From Gammaproteobacteria bacterium HGW-Gammaproteobacteria-1 (GTDB lineage: Bacteria > Pseudomonadota > Gammaproteobacteria > Thiohalomonadales > Thiohalomonadaceae), in the NCBI GenBank assembly GCA_002840095.1, contig PGZL01000004.1, positions 1 through 64,000 of the forward strand: DNA of 64,000 nt, read 5' to 3'. Below the pieces are notes generated by a model. The model saw only the letters and a program-made list of their open reading frames with translations, made no database searches and was not told where the DNA came from. Numbering within the stretch: the stretch's first letter is position 1; each line of letters begins with the position of its first letter. Positions 45,662-54,668 of this stretch are shown piece by piece. The translations under genes were made by a program, and so were the position numbers.

Positions 45662-47455
45662 ATGACGGCGCAATCCTTTTTGCAAGGAAAGGGCGCCTGG
45701 CTGGTGCTGTGGTGGCTGGGCTTGGCTGTGGGGCACGGCCTGCTGGTCGCCGGGAGTTTCCTGCTGGTGTCGGCGGCGAGCGGTACCGTGGTCCTGTGGC
45801 TGCCGGCCGGCTTCGCCCTGGCCGCGGTGGTGCAGCTCGGCTACCGGGTGTGGCCCGGCATCGCCCTGGGCATGGTGCTGGCGCCGCTGCTGCTGGATGC
45901 GGTCCCCATGGTGATGGCCTGGCGCGCGCCCGCCGCCGTCGCCGAGGCTCTGCTGGCCGCCTGGCTGCTCCGGCGCTGGGTGGGCGGGGCGGCGCCTCTG
46001 TGCCATGTGACGGACATCATCCGCTTCATCGCGCTGGTGGCCCTGGCGGCTCTGCCGTTTGCGGCCGCCGAGGGCCTGGTGTGGGGCGGGCCCGGCGGCG
46101 AGGCGGGGCCGCGGGCGGTGCTGGAGTGGTGGCTGGGCAACGTGGCCGGCATGCTGATCTTCGCTCCTTTCGCCCTGGCCTGGATGCTGCCGGACTATGC
46201 ACCGGCACCGGGCCGCCATGCCGAACTGGCCTTGCTGGTGGTGCTGTCGCTGCTGGCGGCGGACCTGGTGTTCGGCGGCCTGCCGCAGGCAGGATCGCTG
46301 GAGTTCCTCCTGCTGGGGTTTTTCATCTGGGCCGGCCTGCGCCTGGAGGTGCGCGGCATGACCACCCTCACCCTGGTGACGGCGCTGGCGGCCGCCTACC
46401 ATACCGGCCGCGGTCGCGGTCCGTTCATCGCCCCCACCGAGCTGGTGACGCTGCTGACCCTGCAGGGCTTTGCGGTGATCAGCACCGTGACCGGCCTGAT
46501 CCTCATCGCCGCCACCCACGAGCGGCGCGAGGCGCTGGAGGCGTTGCGACTGGCGGGCAAGGTGATCGAAAACACGCCGGACGGCGTGATGATTACCGAT
46601 TCTGCAATGCGCATCCGCTCCGTCAACCCGGCCTTTACCGCCACTACCGGCTACCGCGAGGACGAGGTGGTGGGCAAGACGCCGCGCCTGCTTTCTTCCG
46701 GCCGCCACGATGCGGCCTTCTATCGCGAGATGTGGACCGCGCTCGGCCACGGCGGACGCTGGCAGGGGGAAATCTGGAACCGGCGCAAGAACGGCGAAAT
46801 CTACCTGGAGTGGCTCAACGTCATTGCCATCCGCGATGACCATGGACAGGTGCTGTACTACGCCGGCATTTTTTCCGACATCGTCACCCAGGAGCACGTG
46901 CGCAAGCGCCTGCACAGCCTGGCCTATTACGACGCGCTGACCGATCTGCCCAACCGCGAGCTGTTCCACGATCGCCTGTACAACGCGGTGGTGCAGGCGC
47001 GGCGCGAAGGGCGGCAGATGGCGCTGATGTTTCTCGACGTGGATCGCTTCAAGCCCATTAACGACACCCACGGCCATTCGGTGGGCGACAGCCTGCTCAA
47101 GGTGATCGGCAACGTGCTGCGCCTGTGCGTGCGCGAGAGCGACACGGTGGCGCGCCTCGGCGGCGACGAGTTCACCATCGTCCTCACCAGCCTGGCGGGG
47201 CCGGAGGACGCAGTGCAGGTGGCCGGCAAGATCCTCGCCGCCTTTGCGCGGCCGTTCCAGGTGGAAGGGCATGCGCTGTCGGTGGGCATCAGCATCGGCG
47301 TGGCCCTGTATCCGGATGACGCCCACGACGAGGCCATGCTGCTGCGCAACGCCGACGCCGCCATGTACGCCGCCAAGCAGGCGGGGCGCAACAATTTCCA
47401 GCGTTTCAAGCCGTACATGGCCGCGACGTTCAACGGCGGCGGGCGGGGCACCTGA
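45662..47455 (+). CDS. MASE1-PAS-GGDEF membrane diguanylate cyclase
   Basis: 597 aa. A MASE1-type region of about eight transmembrane helices (residues ~10-285), then a PAS domain (~300-420: VIENTPDGVMITDSAMRIRSVN, with the PAC pattern NRRKNGEIYLEWLNVIAIRD) and a GGDEF domain (~435-590) with DALTDLPNREL and RLGGDEFTIVL. MASE1 is a known integral sensory module linked to c-di-GMP enzymes. The GGDEF motif is intact, so it should be an active cyclase. There is no EAL domain. Confidence 0.93.
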   Translation: MTAQSFLQGKGAWLVLWWLGLAVGHGLLVAGSFLLVSAASGTVVLWLPAGFALAAVVQLGYRVWPGIALGMVLAPLLLDAVPMVMAWRAPAAVAEALLAAWLLRRWVGGAAPLCHVTDIIRFIALVALAALPFAAAEGLVWGGPGGEAGPRAVLEWWLGNVAGMLIFAPFALAWMLPDYAPAPGRHAELALLVVLSLLAADLVFGGLPQAGSLEFLLLGFFIWAGLRLEVRGMTTLTLVTALAAAYHTGRGRGPFIAPTELVTLLTLQGFAVISTVTGLILIAATHERREALEALRLAGKVIENTPDGVMITDSAMRIRSVNPAFTATTGYREDEVVGKTPRLLSSGRHDAAFYREMWTALGHGGRWQGEIWNRRKNGEIYLEWLNVIAIRDDHGQVLYYAGIFSDIVTQEHVRKRLHSLAYYDALTDLPNRELFHDRLYNAVVQARREGRQMALMFLDVDRFKPINDTHGHSVGDSLLKVIGNVLRLCVRESDTVARLGGDEFTIVLTSLAGPEDAVQVAGKILAAFARPFQVEGHALSVGISIGVALYPDDAHDEAMLLRNADAAMYAAKQAGRNNFQRFKPYMAATFNGGGRGT

Positions 47456-47523
47456 GGCGGAGCGGTTGACAGGATGCACTCTGCGGTTGAGACTTGGCCT
47501 CCATTTTTTCCACAGTACCGTCC

Positions 47524-48404
<881 letters not shown>

Positions 48405-48408
<4 letters not shown>

Positions 48409-49394
48409 AGCGTCTGCTGGCGGTATTCATCGCACGCAACAAGGAGTTCCTGCGCGACCGCGCGGCGCTGGGCTGGAACCTGCTGTTCCCGGTGTTCATC
48501 GTCGCCGGTTTCGCCTTCGCCTTTTCCGGCGAACCGGCGCCGCTGTACAAGGTCGGCGTGACCGCCGAGGCACCGCACGACGGTTTCTACACCACGCCCC
48601 ATGTGCAGTTCATCGTGGTGGACGATGTCGCCGCGGCCATCACCAAGGTGGAACGGCACCGCCTCGACCTGCTGGTCGACCCGGCGGGCGGGCGTTACTG
48701 GGTCAACGACGAATCGCCGCGCGGCCAGCTGCTGGAGCGGCTGCTGCTGGCCGGCGACGGCGCTGCGCTGCACAAGGAAAGCGTGAGCGGGCGCATCATC
48801 CGCTACGTCGACTGGCTGATCCCCGGCGTGCTCGGCATGAACATCATGTTCAGCGCGCTGTACGGCGTCGGCTTCGTCATCGTGCGCTATCGCAAGAACG
48901 GCGTGCTGAAACGGCTCAAGGCCACGCCGCTGTCCGCCATCGAGTTTCTCGCCGCCCAGGTGGCGTCGCGTCTGTGGCTGATCCTGGCGGTGACCTCCGT
49001 GGTGTTCTTCGGCACCCACCTGTTCGTCGGCTTCGCCATGTACGGCACCTACCTGGCCCTGTTCGCCGCCTTCGCCATGGGCACCGTGTGCATGATCAGC
49101 ATGGGCCTGGTCATTGCTGCGCGCATCGCCAGCGAGGAACTGGCGGAAGGACTGCTCAACCTGATCAGCTGGCCGATGATGTTTCTCTCCGGCGTCTGGT
49201 TCTCCCTGGAGGGCACCCATCCTGCGGTGCAGCAGCTGGCCAAGATTTTTCCCCTCACCCACATGATCGAGGCGGCGCGCGCGGTGATGATCGACGGCGC
49301 CAGCCTCGCCGCCATCGCGCCGCAGCTGGGCGTGCTGCTGGCGATGACCGCCGTGTTCCTGGCCATCGGCGCCCGGCTGTTTCGCTGGGAGTGA
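48405..49394 (+). CDS. ABC-2 type exporter permease
   Basis: 329 aa ABC-2 membrane subunit. One N-terminal helix (ALGWNLLFPVFIVAGFAFAF), a large periplasmic loop (~40-130), then five C-terminal helices with the family motif ELAEGLLNLISWPMMFLSGV. It follows the ATPase gene by overlap, and the two would form one exporter. It may have moved as a unit: the neighbours are unrelated. Confidence 0.9.
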
Positions 49395-49396
49395 GC

Positions 49397-49798
49397 ATGG
49401 CGGACGCAGAGTGTCCCTGCGGCAGCGGCAAGCCCTATGCGCAATGCTGCGGTCCTTATCACGGCGGCGCGGCGGCACCCACCGCGGTGGCCCTGATGCG
49501 TTCGCGCTATGCAGCCTTCGTCCTGGGCAACGCGGACTACCTGCGCGCCAGCTGGCACGCGTCGACGCGGCCGGAGTCGTTGATCCTGGAGCCGGAGGTG
49601 CGCTGGCTGGGGTTGGACGTGCGCCGCTGTGAACAGGGCGGCGCGGATGACGACAAGGGCACGGTGGAGTTTGTCGCGCGCTACAAGGTCAACGGCAAGG
49701 CGGGGCGGCTGCACGAGGTGAGCCGCTTCCTGCGCGAGGACGGGCGCTGGTATTACGTCGACGGCGTCATACAGGAAGGCAGGTCGCGGCGGCGGTAA
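49397..49798 (+). CDS. SEC-C motif protein (YchJ/UPF0225 type)
   Basis: 133 aa from the ATG at 49397. The start CPCGSGKPYAQCCGPYHGG is a SEC-C zinc motif. The rest is the YchJ-type NTF2-like domain (LMRSRYAAFVLGNADYLRASWH). Unlike E. coli YchJ it lacks the second, C-terminal SEC-C motif. Its start is 2 nt after the permease stop, but function is unrelated; the pair may be accidentally linked. The role of the family is unknown. Confidence 0.9.
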   Translation: MADAECPCGSGKPYAQCCGPYHGGAAAPTAVALMRSRYAAFVLGNADYLRASWHASTRPESLILEPEVRWLGLDVRRCEQGGADDDKGTVEFVARYKVNGKAGRLHEVSRFLREDGRWYYVDGVIQEGRSRRR

Positions 49799-49805
49799 CC
49801 TGGTT

Positions 49806-50076
49806 TCCGGTTTCCCTGGCGTACTTTGCGTCCTGGCGGGAGTAATAATGTTTTCCGCCATGCCGGCCCGTTGCAGGGACGGTGCGCGGTGCGCACCCTA
49901 CAGGCGCCGACCGCGACGGATATGGAACATCTTCGACAAGATGAACAGGATGTTTCAGGACGTACAAGATAAAACCGTATTCTGTTTAACTTGTTTATCT
50001 TGGGGAATCTTGTTCATCTTGGCCCCGCATTGGGGATGCCGAAATCCAGGTAGCCCTGGGTGCGCACCCTACAGCG
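49806..50076. repeat. Repeat-rich gap: half repeats N, O and TAGGGTGCGCA fragments
   Basis: This 286-nt gap holds a half-arm of the CGCCAAG family (49806-49835), GGTGCGCACC fragments at 49881-49901 and 50059-50073, and an inverted repeat O: left arm 49937-49972 (CAAGATGAACAGGATG) and right arm 49985-50021 (TTATCTTGGGGAATCTTG), period about 8 nt. I see no gene in it. Confidence 0.65.
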
Positions 50077-50084
50077 GCGGAGTG

Positions 50085-50333
50085 TCAGCCGGTGGAGTCC
50101 GGCTTGTCGCCGGTCGGTGCGCTGGAGAGGATGCCCTTGAGGCGTGCCGTGCCGATGACGTGCAGCACGATGCCGCTGCCGACGAAGAACACTACCGAGG
50201 CCATGAACGCCGCGCGTATCGGGTCATACCCCGTGCCGGGCTGCAGGTAGGCGGCGACGGCGCAGCCCGCTGCTGCCAGGTAGGACAGGGCGGCGAAGAC
50301 GATGGCGATTTTCTGACCCAGATTTTTTTCCAC
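50085..50333 (-). CDS. Two-helix small membrane protein, unknown function
   Basis: 82 aa. Two hydrophobic helices (KIAIVFAALSYLAAAGCAVAA and AAFMASVVFFVGSGIVLHVI) with a short periplasmic loop and a polar tail. Surrounded by repeats on both sides. No family recognised. The frame is well formed, with membrane charge positive-inside, but no partner is visible. Confidence 0.6.
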   Translation of the reverse strand: MEKNLGQKIAIVFAALSYLAAAGCAVAAYLQPGTGYDPIRAAFMASVVFFVGSGIVLHVIGTARLKGILSSAPTGDKPDSTG

Positions 50334-50468
50334 GGTGGTTTCCCTTGGCGCCTGACAGTTGGCGCTTTGTTTGTATGGTTATTGGCGGTAGGCAGTCAGG
50401 GATAGGATGCCACGGTTGGCTGATAGTTCCGCACCCTATATTTGGCGTGCGTTTGAAAAGCCAAACCT

Positions 50469-50546
50469 AACGCAGAGGCGCTGAGACGCAGAGAAAACGC
50501 AGGATTTGCAAATGTATTCCTCTGCGACCTCTGCGCCTCTGCGTTG
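50469..50546. repeat. Inverted repeat L (CGCAGAGG family)
   Basis: The left arm (50469-50496) is CGCAGAGG, CGCTGAGA, CGCAGAGA. The right arm (50517-50546) is CCTCTGCG, ACCTCTGCG, CCTCTGCG. It is the relative of repeat B (7581-7657), 43 kb away. It lies before the 3' end of rlmKL. Confidence 0.8.
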
Positions 50547-50560
50547 GATCTTTGTCTTTG

Positions 50561-52699
50561 CTAAGTCCGCCGGATGCGCCAGCACTGATGAATCCTGCCG
50601 TTGCGCTTGAAGTCTTCCGGGATGGTCCTGCCGCTGATGTCCTCGACGGCGAGGCCGGCCAGGGCCGCCTCGTCCAGCTTGAACTTGCGGTAGTTGTTGG
50701 AGAAGTAGAGCACGCCGCCGGGCGCCAGCAGCTGCACCGCCTGGCGCAGCATCCAGACGTGATCGCGCTGCACGTCGAATACGTCTTCCATGCGTTTTGA
50801 ATTGGAGAAGGTGGGCGGGTCGATGAAGATCAGATCGTACTGGCGCTTGCCTAGCGCCGCCTCGTCCTGCAGCCAGGCGGTGCAGTCGGCCTGGATGTAT
50901 TCGTGTGCTTTGCCGCTGTAGCCGTTGAGCTGCATGTTGCGTTCGGCCCAGCCCAGATAGGTTTTGGACATGTCCACGGTGGTGGTGGCTGTGGCGCCGC
51001 CCGCGGCGGCATGCACCGTGGCGCTGCCGGTATAGGCGAACAGGTTGAGAAAGCGTTTGCCCCGGGCCTCGTCCTCGATCATCTGGCGGGTGATGCGGTG
51101 GTCCAGGAACAGGCCGGTATCGAGATAGTCGGTGAAGTTCACCAGCAGGCGGCAGCTGCCTTCGCGTACCTCATGGAAGTTGCCGCGCTCAGCCAGTTTT
51201 TCATACTGGGCGCGGCCCTTCTGCTGCTGGCGCACCTTGAAGTGCATCTGCGTCGGGGCGACGCCGAGTGTCTGCGGGATCAGGGCCAGGGCCTCGCGCA
51301 GGCGCTGTTGCGCCCGTGCCGGGTCGATGGTTTTCGGCGCCTGGTATTCCTGCACGTGCACCCACAGCTTTTCGCTGTGGTAGAGATCGATGGCGATGGC
51401 ATATTCAGGCAGGTCGGCGTCGTACAGGCGGTAGCAGTCGACGCCGCTGCGCTGGGCCCAGCGGCCGAGATGCTTCAGGTTTTTTTGCAGGCGGTTGGCG
51501 AAGGACTCGGCTCCGGCGGAAAGGGCGGGCGCGGCACCCGGGCCGCTGGCCGGGGCGTAGTTGAACAGCTGGCATTCGATGGGGCCGTTGTTCAGGGCGA
51601 TGCTGAGCTGTTGCGGCAGCGGCAGGTAGCCGGCCAGTTCCGGGTTGCCGGTGAACAGGGTGAGCTGGAATTCCGGCAACTCGTCGCGCACGATTTCACC
51701 CAGGCGGGCGTAGTCGGCGCGCAGGGCGTTGATTTCGCCGATGCGTTCGCCATAGGGCGGATTGACCGCCACCAGGCCGGAGGTGCAGCCTTCGGGCAGC
51801 AGTGCGTCGATGCCGGGGGCGAGCGCGCGGCGCTCGATGGTGATGTAGTCGGACAGGCCGGCCTGATCGACGTTGGCGCGTGCCGCATCGACGGCGGCGT
51901 CGTCCTGATCCCAGCCGAAGATCGGCGGCATGTTCCTGAGGCCGTCGGCGCGGCGCTGCTTCGCCTCCTCCAGCAGTTTCTCCCACACCTCGCGCTCGTG
52001 GCGGCGCCAGTAGAGAAAGCCGAAGTAGTCACGTTGCAAACCTGGCGCGATGTCCGCCGCCATCATGGCGCCTTCGATGAGCAGGGTGCCGGAACCGCAC
52101 ATGGGATCGAGCAGGGCGCCGCCGCGGGCGGCAATGGTGGGCCAGCCGGCCAGTTGCAGGATGCCGGCGGCGAGGTTTTCCTTCAGCGGCGCGGCCACGC
52201 TCTTGGCGCGGTAGCCGCGCTTGTGCAGGCTGCCGCCGGACAGATCGATGGAGATGCGCGCCTGATCGCCGCGCAGGTGCAGGTGCAGGCGCAGGTCGGG
52301 GATTTCGGTGTCGACGGAGGGACGCTCGCCGAACAGATCGCGGAAGCGATCGCAAATGGCGTCCTTGGTCTTGAGCACGGCGTACTGGCTGTGGCTGATC
52401 GCCGCATCGCTGCTGGTGATGTCGATGGCCAGGCTGCCGCTGGAACGCATGTGCTTTTCCCAGCGGATTTCCTTCACCGCGTCGTACAGCCATTCCGGTG
52501 TCGGCGCGCGCACCGTGGTGATCGGCATCAGCACTCGATTGGCCAGGCGCGACCAGAGGCAGACGCGATAGGCGGTTTCCAGGCCGCCCTCGAAGGTGAC
52601 GCCGGCGCCGCCGGGCTGCACCTTTTCCGCGTCGAGGCGGCGCAGCTCATCGGCGAGGGCGGCGGTCAGGCCGCGGGGGGTGGTGGCGTAGAATTTCAT
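50561..52699 (-). CDS. rlmL: Bifunctional 23S rRNA methyltransferase RlmKL
   Basis: 712 aa. N-terminal THUMP domain and methyltransferase with GSGTLLIEGAMMAADIAPGL and VAVNPPYGERIGE (RlmL, m2G2445). The C-terminal RlmK half has FLNLFAYTGSATVHAAAGGA and DLIFIDPPTFSNSKRM (m7G2069). The fused form is normal for gammaproteobacteria. Its ATG is directly after a heptad repeat arm and has no obvious Shine-Dalgarno. Confidence 0.95.
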   Translation of the reverse strand: MKFYATTPRGLTAALADELRRLDAEKVQPGGAGVTFEGGLETAYRVCLWSRLANRVLMPITTVRAPTPEWLYDAVKEIRWEKHMRSSGSLAIDITSSDAAISHSQYAVLKTKDAICDRFRDLFGERPSVDTEIPDLRLHLHLRGDQARISIDLSGGSLHKRGYRAKSVAAPLKENLAAGILQLAGWPTIAARGGALLDPMCGSGTLLIEGAMMAADIAPGLQRDYFGFLYWRRHEREVWEKLLEEAKQRRADGLRNMPPIFGWDQDDAAVDAARANVDQAGLSDYITIERRALAPGIDALLPEGCTSGLVAVNPPYGERIGEINALRADYARLGEIVRDELPEFQLTLFTGNPELAGYLPLPQQLSIALNNGPIECQLFNYAPASGPGAAPALSAGAESFANRLQKNLKHLGRWAQRSGVDCYRLYDADLPEYAIAIDLYHSEKLWVHVQEYQAPKTIDPARAQQRLREALALIPQTLGVAPTQMHFKVRQQQKGRAQYEKLAERGNFHEVREGSCRLLVNFTDYLDTGLFLDHRITRQMIEDEARGKRFLNLFAYTGSATVHAAAGGATATTTVDMSKTYLGWAERNMQLNGYSGKAHEYIQADCTAWLQDEAALGKRQYDLIFIDPPTFSNSKRMEDVFDVQRDHVWMLRQAVQLLAPGGVLYFSNNYRKFKLDEAALAGLAVEDISGRTIPEDFKRNGRIHQCWRIRRT

Positions 52700-52705
52700 A
52701 AAGCC

Positions 52706-52778
52706 AGTTTCAAGTTACAAGTGACAAGTTGCAAGTGAAAGGACTTTTCTGCCACTTGTCACTTGCGACTTGTAACTG
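52706..52778. repeat. Heptad inverted repeat H (CAAG family), slyX-rlmKL gap
   Basis: The left arm (52706-52738) is TTTCAAG, TTACAAG, TGACAAG, TTGCAAG. The right arm (52752-52778) is ACTTGTC, ACTTGCG, ACTTGTA, ACTGG. It lies between the co-oriented slyX and rlmKL genes, about 7 nt upstream of the rlmKL start. Confidence 0.85.
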
Positions 52779-52783
52779 GGGGG

Positions 52784-52987
52784 TTAGTAATGCGGCGGCG
52801 GCGTTTCTTCCGACAGCGGACGCACCGCGGCCGGGCTCAGGTCGCCGAGCAGGGATTTGATGAATTCCAGCTGTTCGCCGGTGGCGGTCAGGGCCTGCTG
52901 CTGGCGCAGTACGGTCTGCGTCAGCTCGTCGATGGCGGCCTCCAGGTGGGCGAGGCGGATTTCGAGATCGGTCATGCGTTCGTCCAT
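52784..52987 (-). CDS. slyX: SlyX family coiled-coil protein
   Basis: 67 aa from the ATG at 52987 (an ATG four codons later is also possible). SlyX pattern: MTDLEIRLAHLEAAIDELTQTVLRQQQALTATGEQ and the ending LSEETPPPHY. A coiled coil covers most of it. The function is not known. It lies upstream of rlmKL in the same direction, with a heptad hairpin between. Confidence 0.9.
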   Translation of the reverse strand: MDERMTDLEIRLAHLEAAIDELTQTVLRQQQALTATGEQLEFIKSLLGDLSPAAVRPLSEETPPPHY

Positions 52988-53036
52988 GGCGCATAGGATA
53001 CCGCATGGCATGGGCCGTTGCCTGACTTTCAGGGAG

Positions 53037-53101
53037 TAGGGTGCGCATCGCGCACCAATTGCCGCCGGCGCGACCGTAACCGGTGCGCAGTGCGCACCCT
53101 A
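53037..53101. repeat. TAGGGTGCGCA inverted repeat, second complete copy
   Basis: TAGGGTGCGCA (53037-53047) and TGCGCACCCTA (53091-53101), perfect 11-bp ends, 43-nt GC-rich spacer with internal GCGCACC/GGTGCGC. Matches 23569-23624. It lies between slyX and a GGDEF gene. Confidence 0.8.
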
Positions 53102-53114
53102 CGGCAGTTGCGGG

Positions 53115-54233
53115 TCAGTGGTGGTCGACCACGAGGCGGTTGCGGCCCTGCTGCTTGGCCTTGTACAGCGCCCGGTCGGCGCCTTCCAGCAGCGTGGTGT
53201 AATCGTCGGGATTGACCGGGACGCGGGTGGCCAGTCCGACGCTGACGGTGACCCAGGGGCTGACGGCGGAGTTGGCGTGGGGCAGTTCCAGGTCTTCCAC
53301 ACGGGAGCGGATTTGTTCGGCCAGTTTTTCCGCGCCGAGCAGGGAGGTGTTGGGCAGGATCGCGGCGAATTCCTCGCCGCCGTAGCGGGCGGCGATGTCG
53401 CCGGGACGGGCGATGGTCACGCTCAGCACGTGGGCAATCTTCTTCAGGCACTCGTCGCCGGCGGGATGGCCGTAGAGGTCGTTGTAGTTCTTGAAGAAAT
53501 CGATGTCGATCATGATCAGGGTGATGGGCTGGTTTTCACGCGCGGCGCGGCGCCATTCCAGTTCCAGTTTTTCGTCGAAGCGGCGGCGGTTGGCGATGCC
53601 GGTGAGGCCGTCCTGGTAGGACAGGTTGCGCAGGGTTTCCTCCAGCAGCTTGCGATCGGTGGCGTCGTGGGCCACCAGCAGGAAGCCGGCCAACTGGCCG
53701 CGGTGCAGGATTTCGGTGAGGGTGGCCTCGAAGTAGTGGGTGGCCTCGTCGAAGTCGTAGCTGAACTGAAAGCTGTGGCCGCGTCCCGGCTTGACCGCGC
53801 GCATGGCCTGCTCGAAGTGCTCGCGCCGCACGCCGTCGACCAGTTCGCTGATGCGGCGCCCCTGCGCCTTGTGCACGCTGATGTCCAGCACCTGCTCCGC
53901 CATGGTGTTGAGGTATTTGACGCGGAAGGCGGTGTCCAGCGCGATGATCAGGGTGTCGCCGGTGGATTGCAGGATGCTGTCCAGGTACAGCGTCCGTTCC
54001 AGCAGCTGTTCGTCGGTGCGTTGCAGGGCGCGCACGATGGACTGGATGATAATCACGATGATGAAGGAGACGATGGTGGCGGTGACGAAACCGGTGGCCA
54101 TGTATTCGCCGCGGATTTCATCGTGCAGCCACAGGCTCAGGGTGATGATGATGATTTCCGCCAGCACCACCGACAGGACCACGGTGGCGACGATGAGGCG
54201 GCCGGCCCGCAGCTGAATGAGCCAGTTTTTCAT
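53115..54233 (-). CDS. PAS-GGDEF membrane diguanylate cyclase
   Basis: 372 aa. Two transmembrane helices (residues ~13-35 and ~48-66), a PAS domain (~75-195: YLDSILQSTGDTLIIALDT; PAC pattern EATLTEILHRGQLAGFLLVAHDATDRK), then GGDEF (~205-365) with DGLTGIANRRRFDEKLELEW and the active loop RYGGEEFAAIL (GGEEF variant). It should make c-di-GMP. The short periplasmic segment is too small to be a binding domain, so input is probably through PAS or the membrane. Confidence 0.92.
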   Translation of the reverse strand: MKNWLIQLRAGRLIVATVVLSVVLAEIIIITLSLWLHDEIRGEYMATGFVTATIVSFIIVIIIQSIVRALQRTDEQLLERTLYLDSILQSTGDTLIIALDTAFRVKYLNTMAEQVLDISVHKAQGRRISELVDGVRREHFEQAMRAVKPGRGHSFQFSYDFDEATHYFEATLTEILHRGQLAGFLLVAHDATDRKLLEETLRNLSYQDGLTGIANRRRFDEKLELEWRRAARENQPITLIMIDIDFFKNYNDLYGHPAGDECLKKIAHVLSVTIARPGDIAARYGGEEFAAILPNTSLLGAEKLAEQIRSRVEDLELPHANSAVSPWVTVSVGLATRVPVNPDDYTTLLEGADRALYKAKQQGRNRLVVDHH

Positions 54234-54319
54234 CGGTATGAGGCGTCGGTGCGGGGCATGTGTTCAAGCTACTGAAAATGGCTGGCCGCCACAAGCGCCG
54301 GTGTGGGGGAAGGGGCGCA

Positions 54320-54348
54320 TTGACTTCGCCCCGGGGCTCGACAATAAC
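54320..54348 (+). promoter_or_regulatory. Candidate sigma-70 promoter for the 54386 gene
   Basis: TTGACT (54320-54325), 17-nt spacer, AATAAC (54343-54348), 38 nt upstream of the ATG. Five of six bases match at -35 and four of six at -10. Confidence 0.45.
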
Positions 54349-54385
54349 TTAACGAAACCCTCCATCTCACCAGGCGGACGACAGC

Positions 54386-54661
54386 ATGAACCGCATGATT
54401 TCCATGGTTATCCGGCACATGGATCGCCGGCTGGCGCGGGCCGGCGCCCACGTTGTGTCGCGCGTGGCGGCACTGGAGGGATTCGGGCTGATCCTGTTTT
54501 TCTGGGCTCTGCTGTTGCTGCTGCTGGCCGGGCTGGTGCTGATCTTCCAGGGCCTGGCAGTGTGGAGTCCCTGGCTGGTGCTGGCCGGCCTGATGAGTTT
54601 CCATCTGCTGGGGCGCCTGCTGGTGCTGGGCGCGCGCCACCTGCGCTGGCTCGATCTCTGA
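54386..54661 (+). CDS. Small membrane protein, unknown function
   Basis: 91 aa. Polar, basic N-terminus (MNRMISMVIRHMDRRLARAG), then two hydrophobic helices (LILFFWALLLLLLAGLVLIF and SPWLVLAGLMSFHLLGRLLVL). A promoter-like pair lies at 54320-54348. It converges on the ABC-F gene, leaving 7 nt. No family recognised. Confidence 0.6.
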   Translation: MNRMISMVIRHMDRRLARAGAHVVSRVAALEGFGLILFFWALLLLLLAGLVLIFQGLAVWSPWLVLAGLMSFHLLGRLLVLGARHLRWLDL

Positions 54662-54668
54662 CGCAGGC

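Noticed and set aside
49397-49798. The YchJ-like protein as a SecA C-terminal fragment
   Set aside because: The SEC-C motif is at its N-terminus and is followed by the YchJ NTF2-like domain, so it is not a SecA remnant.
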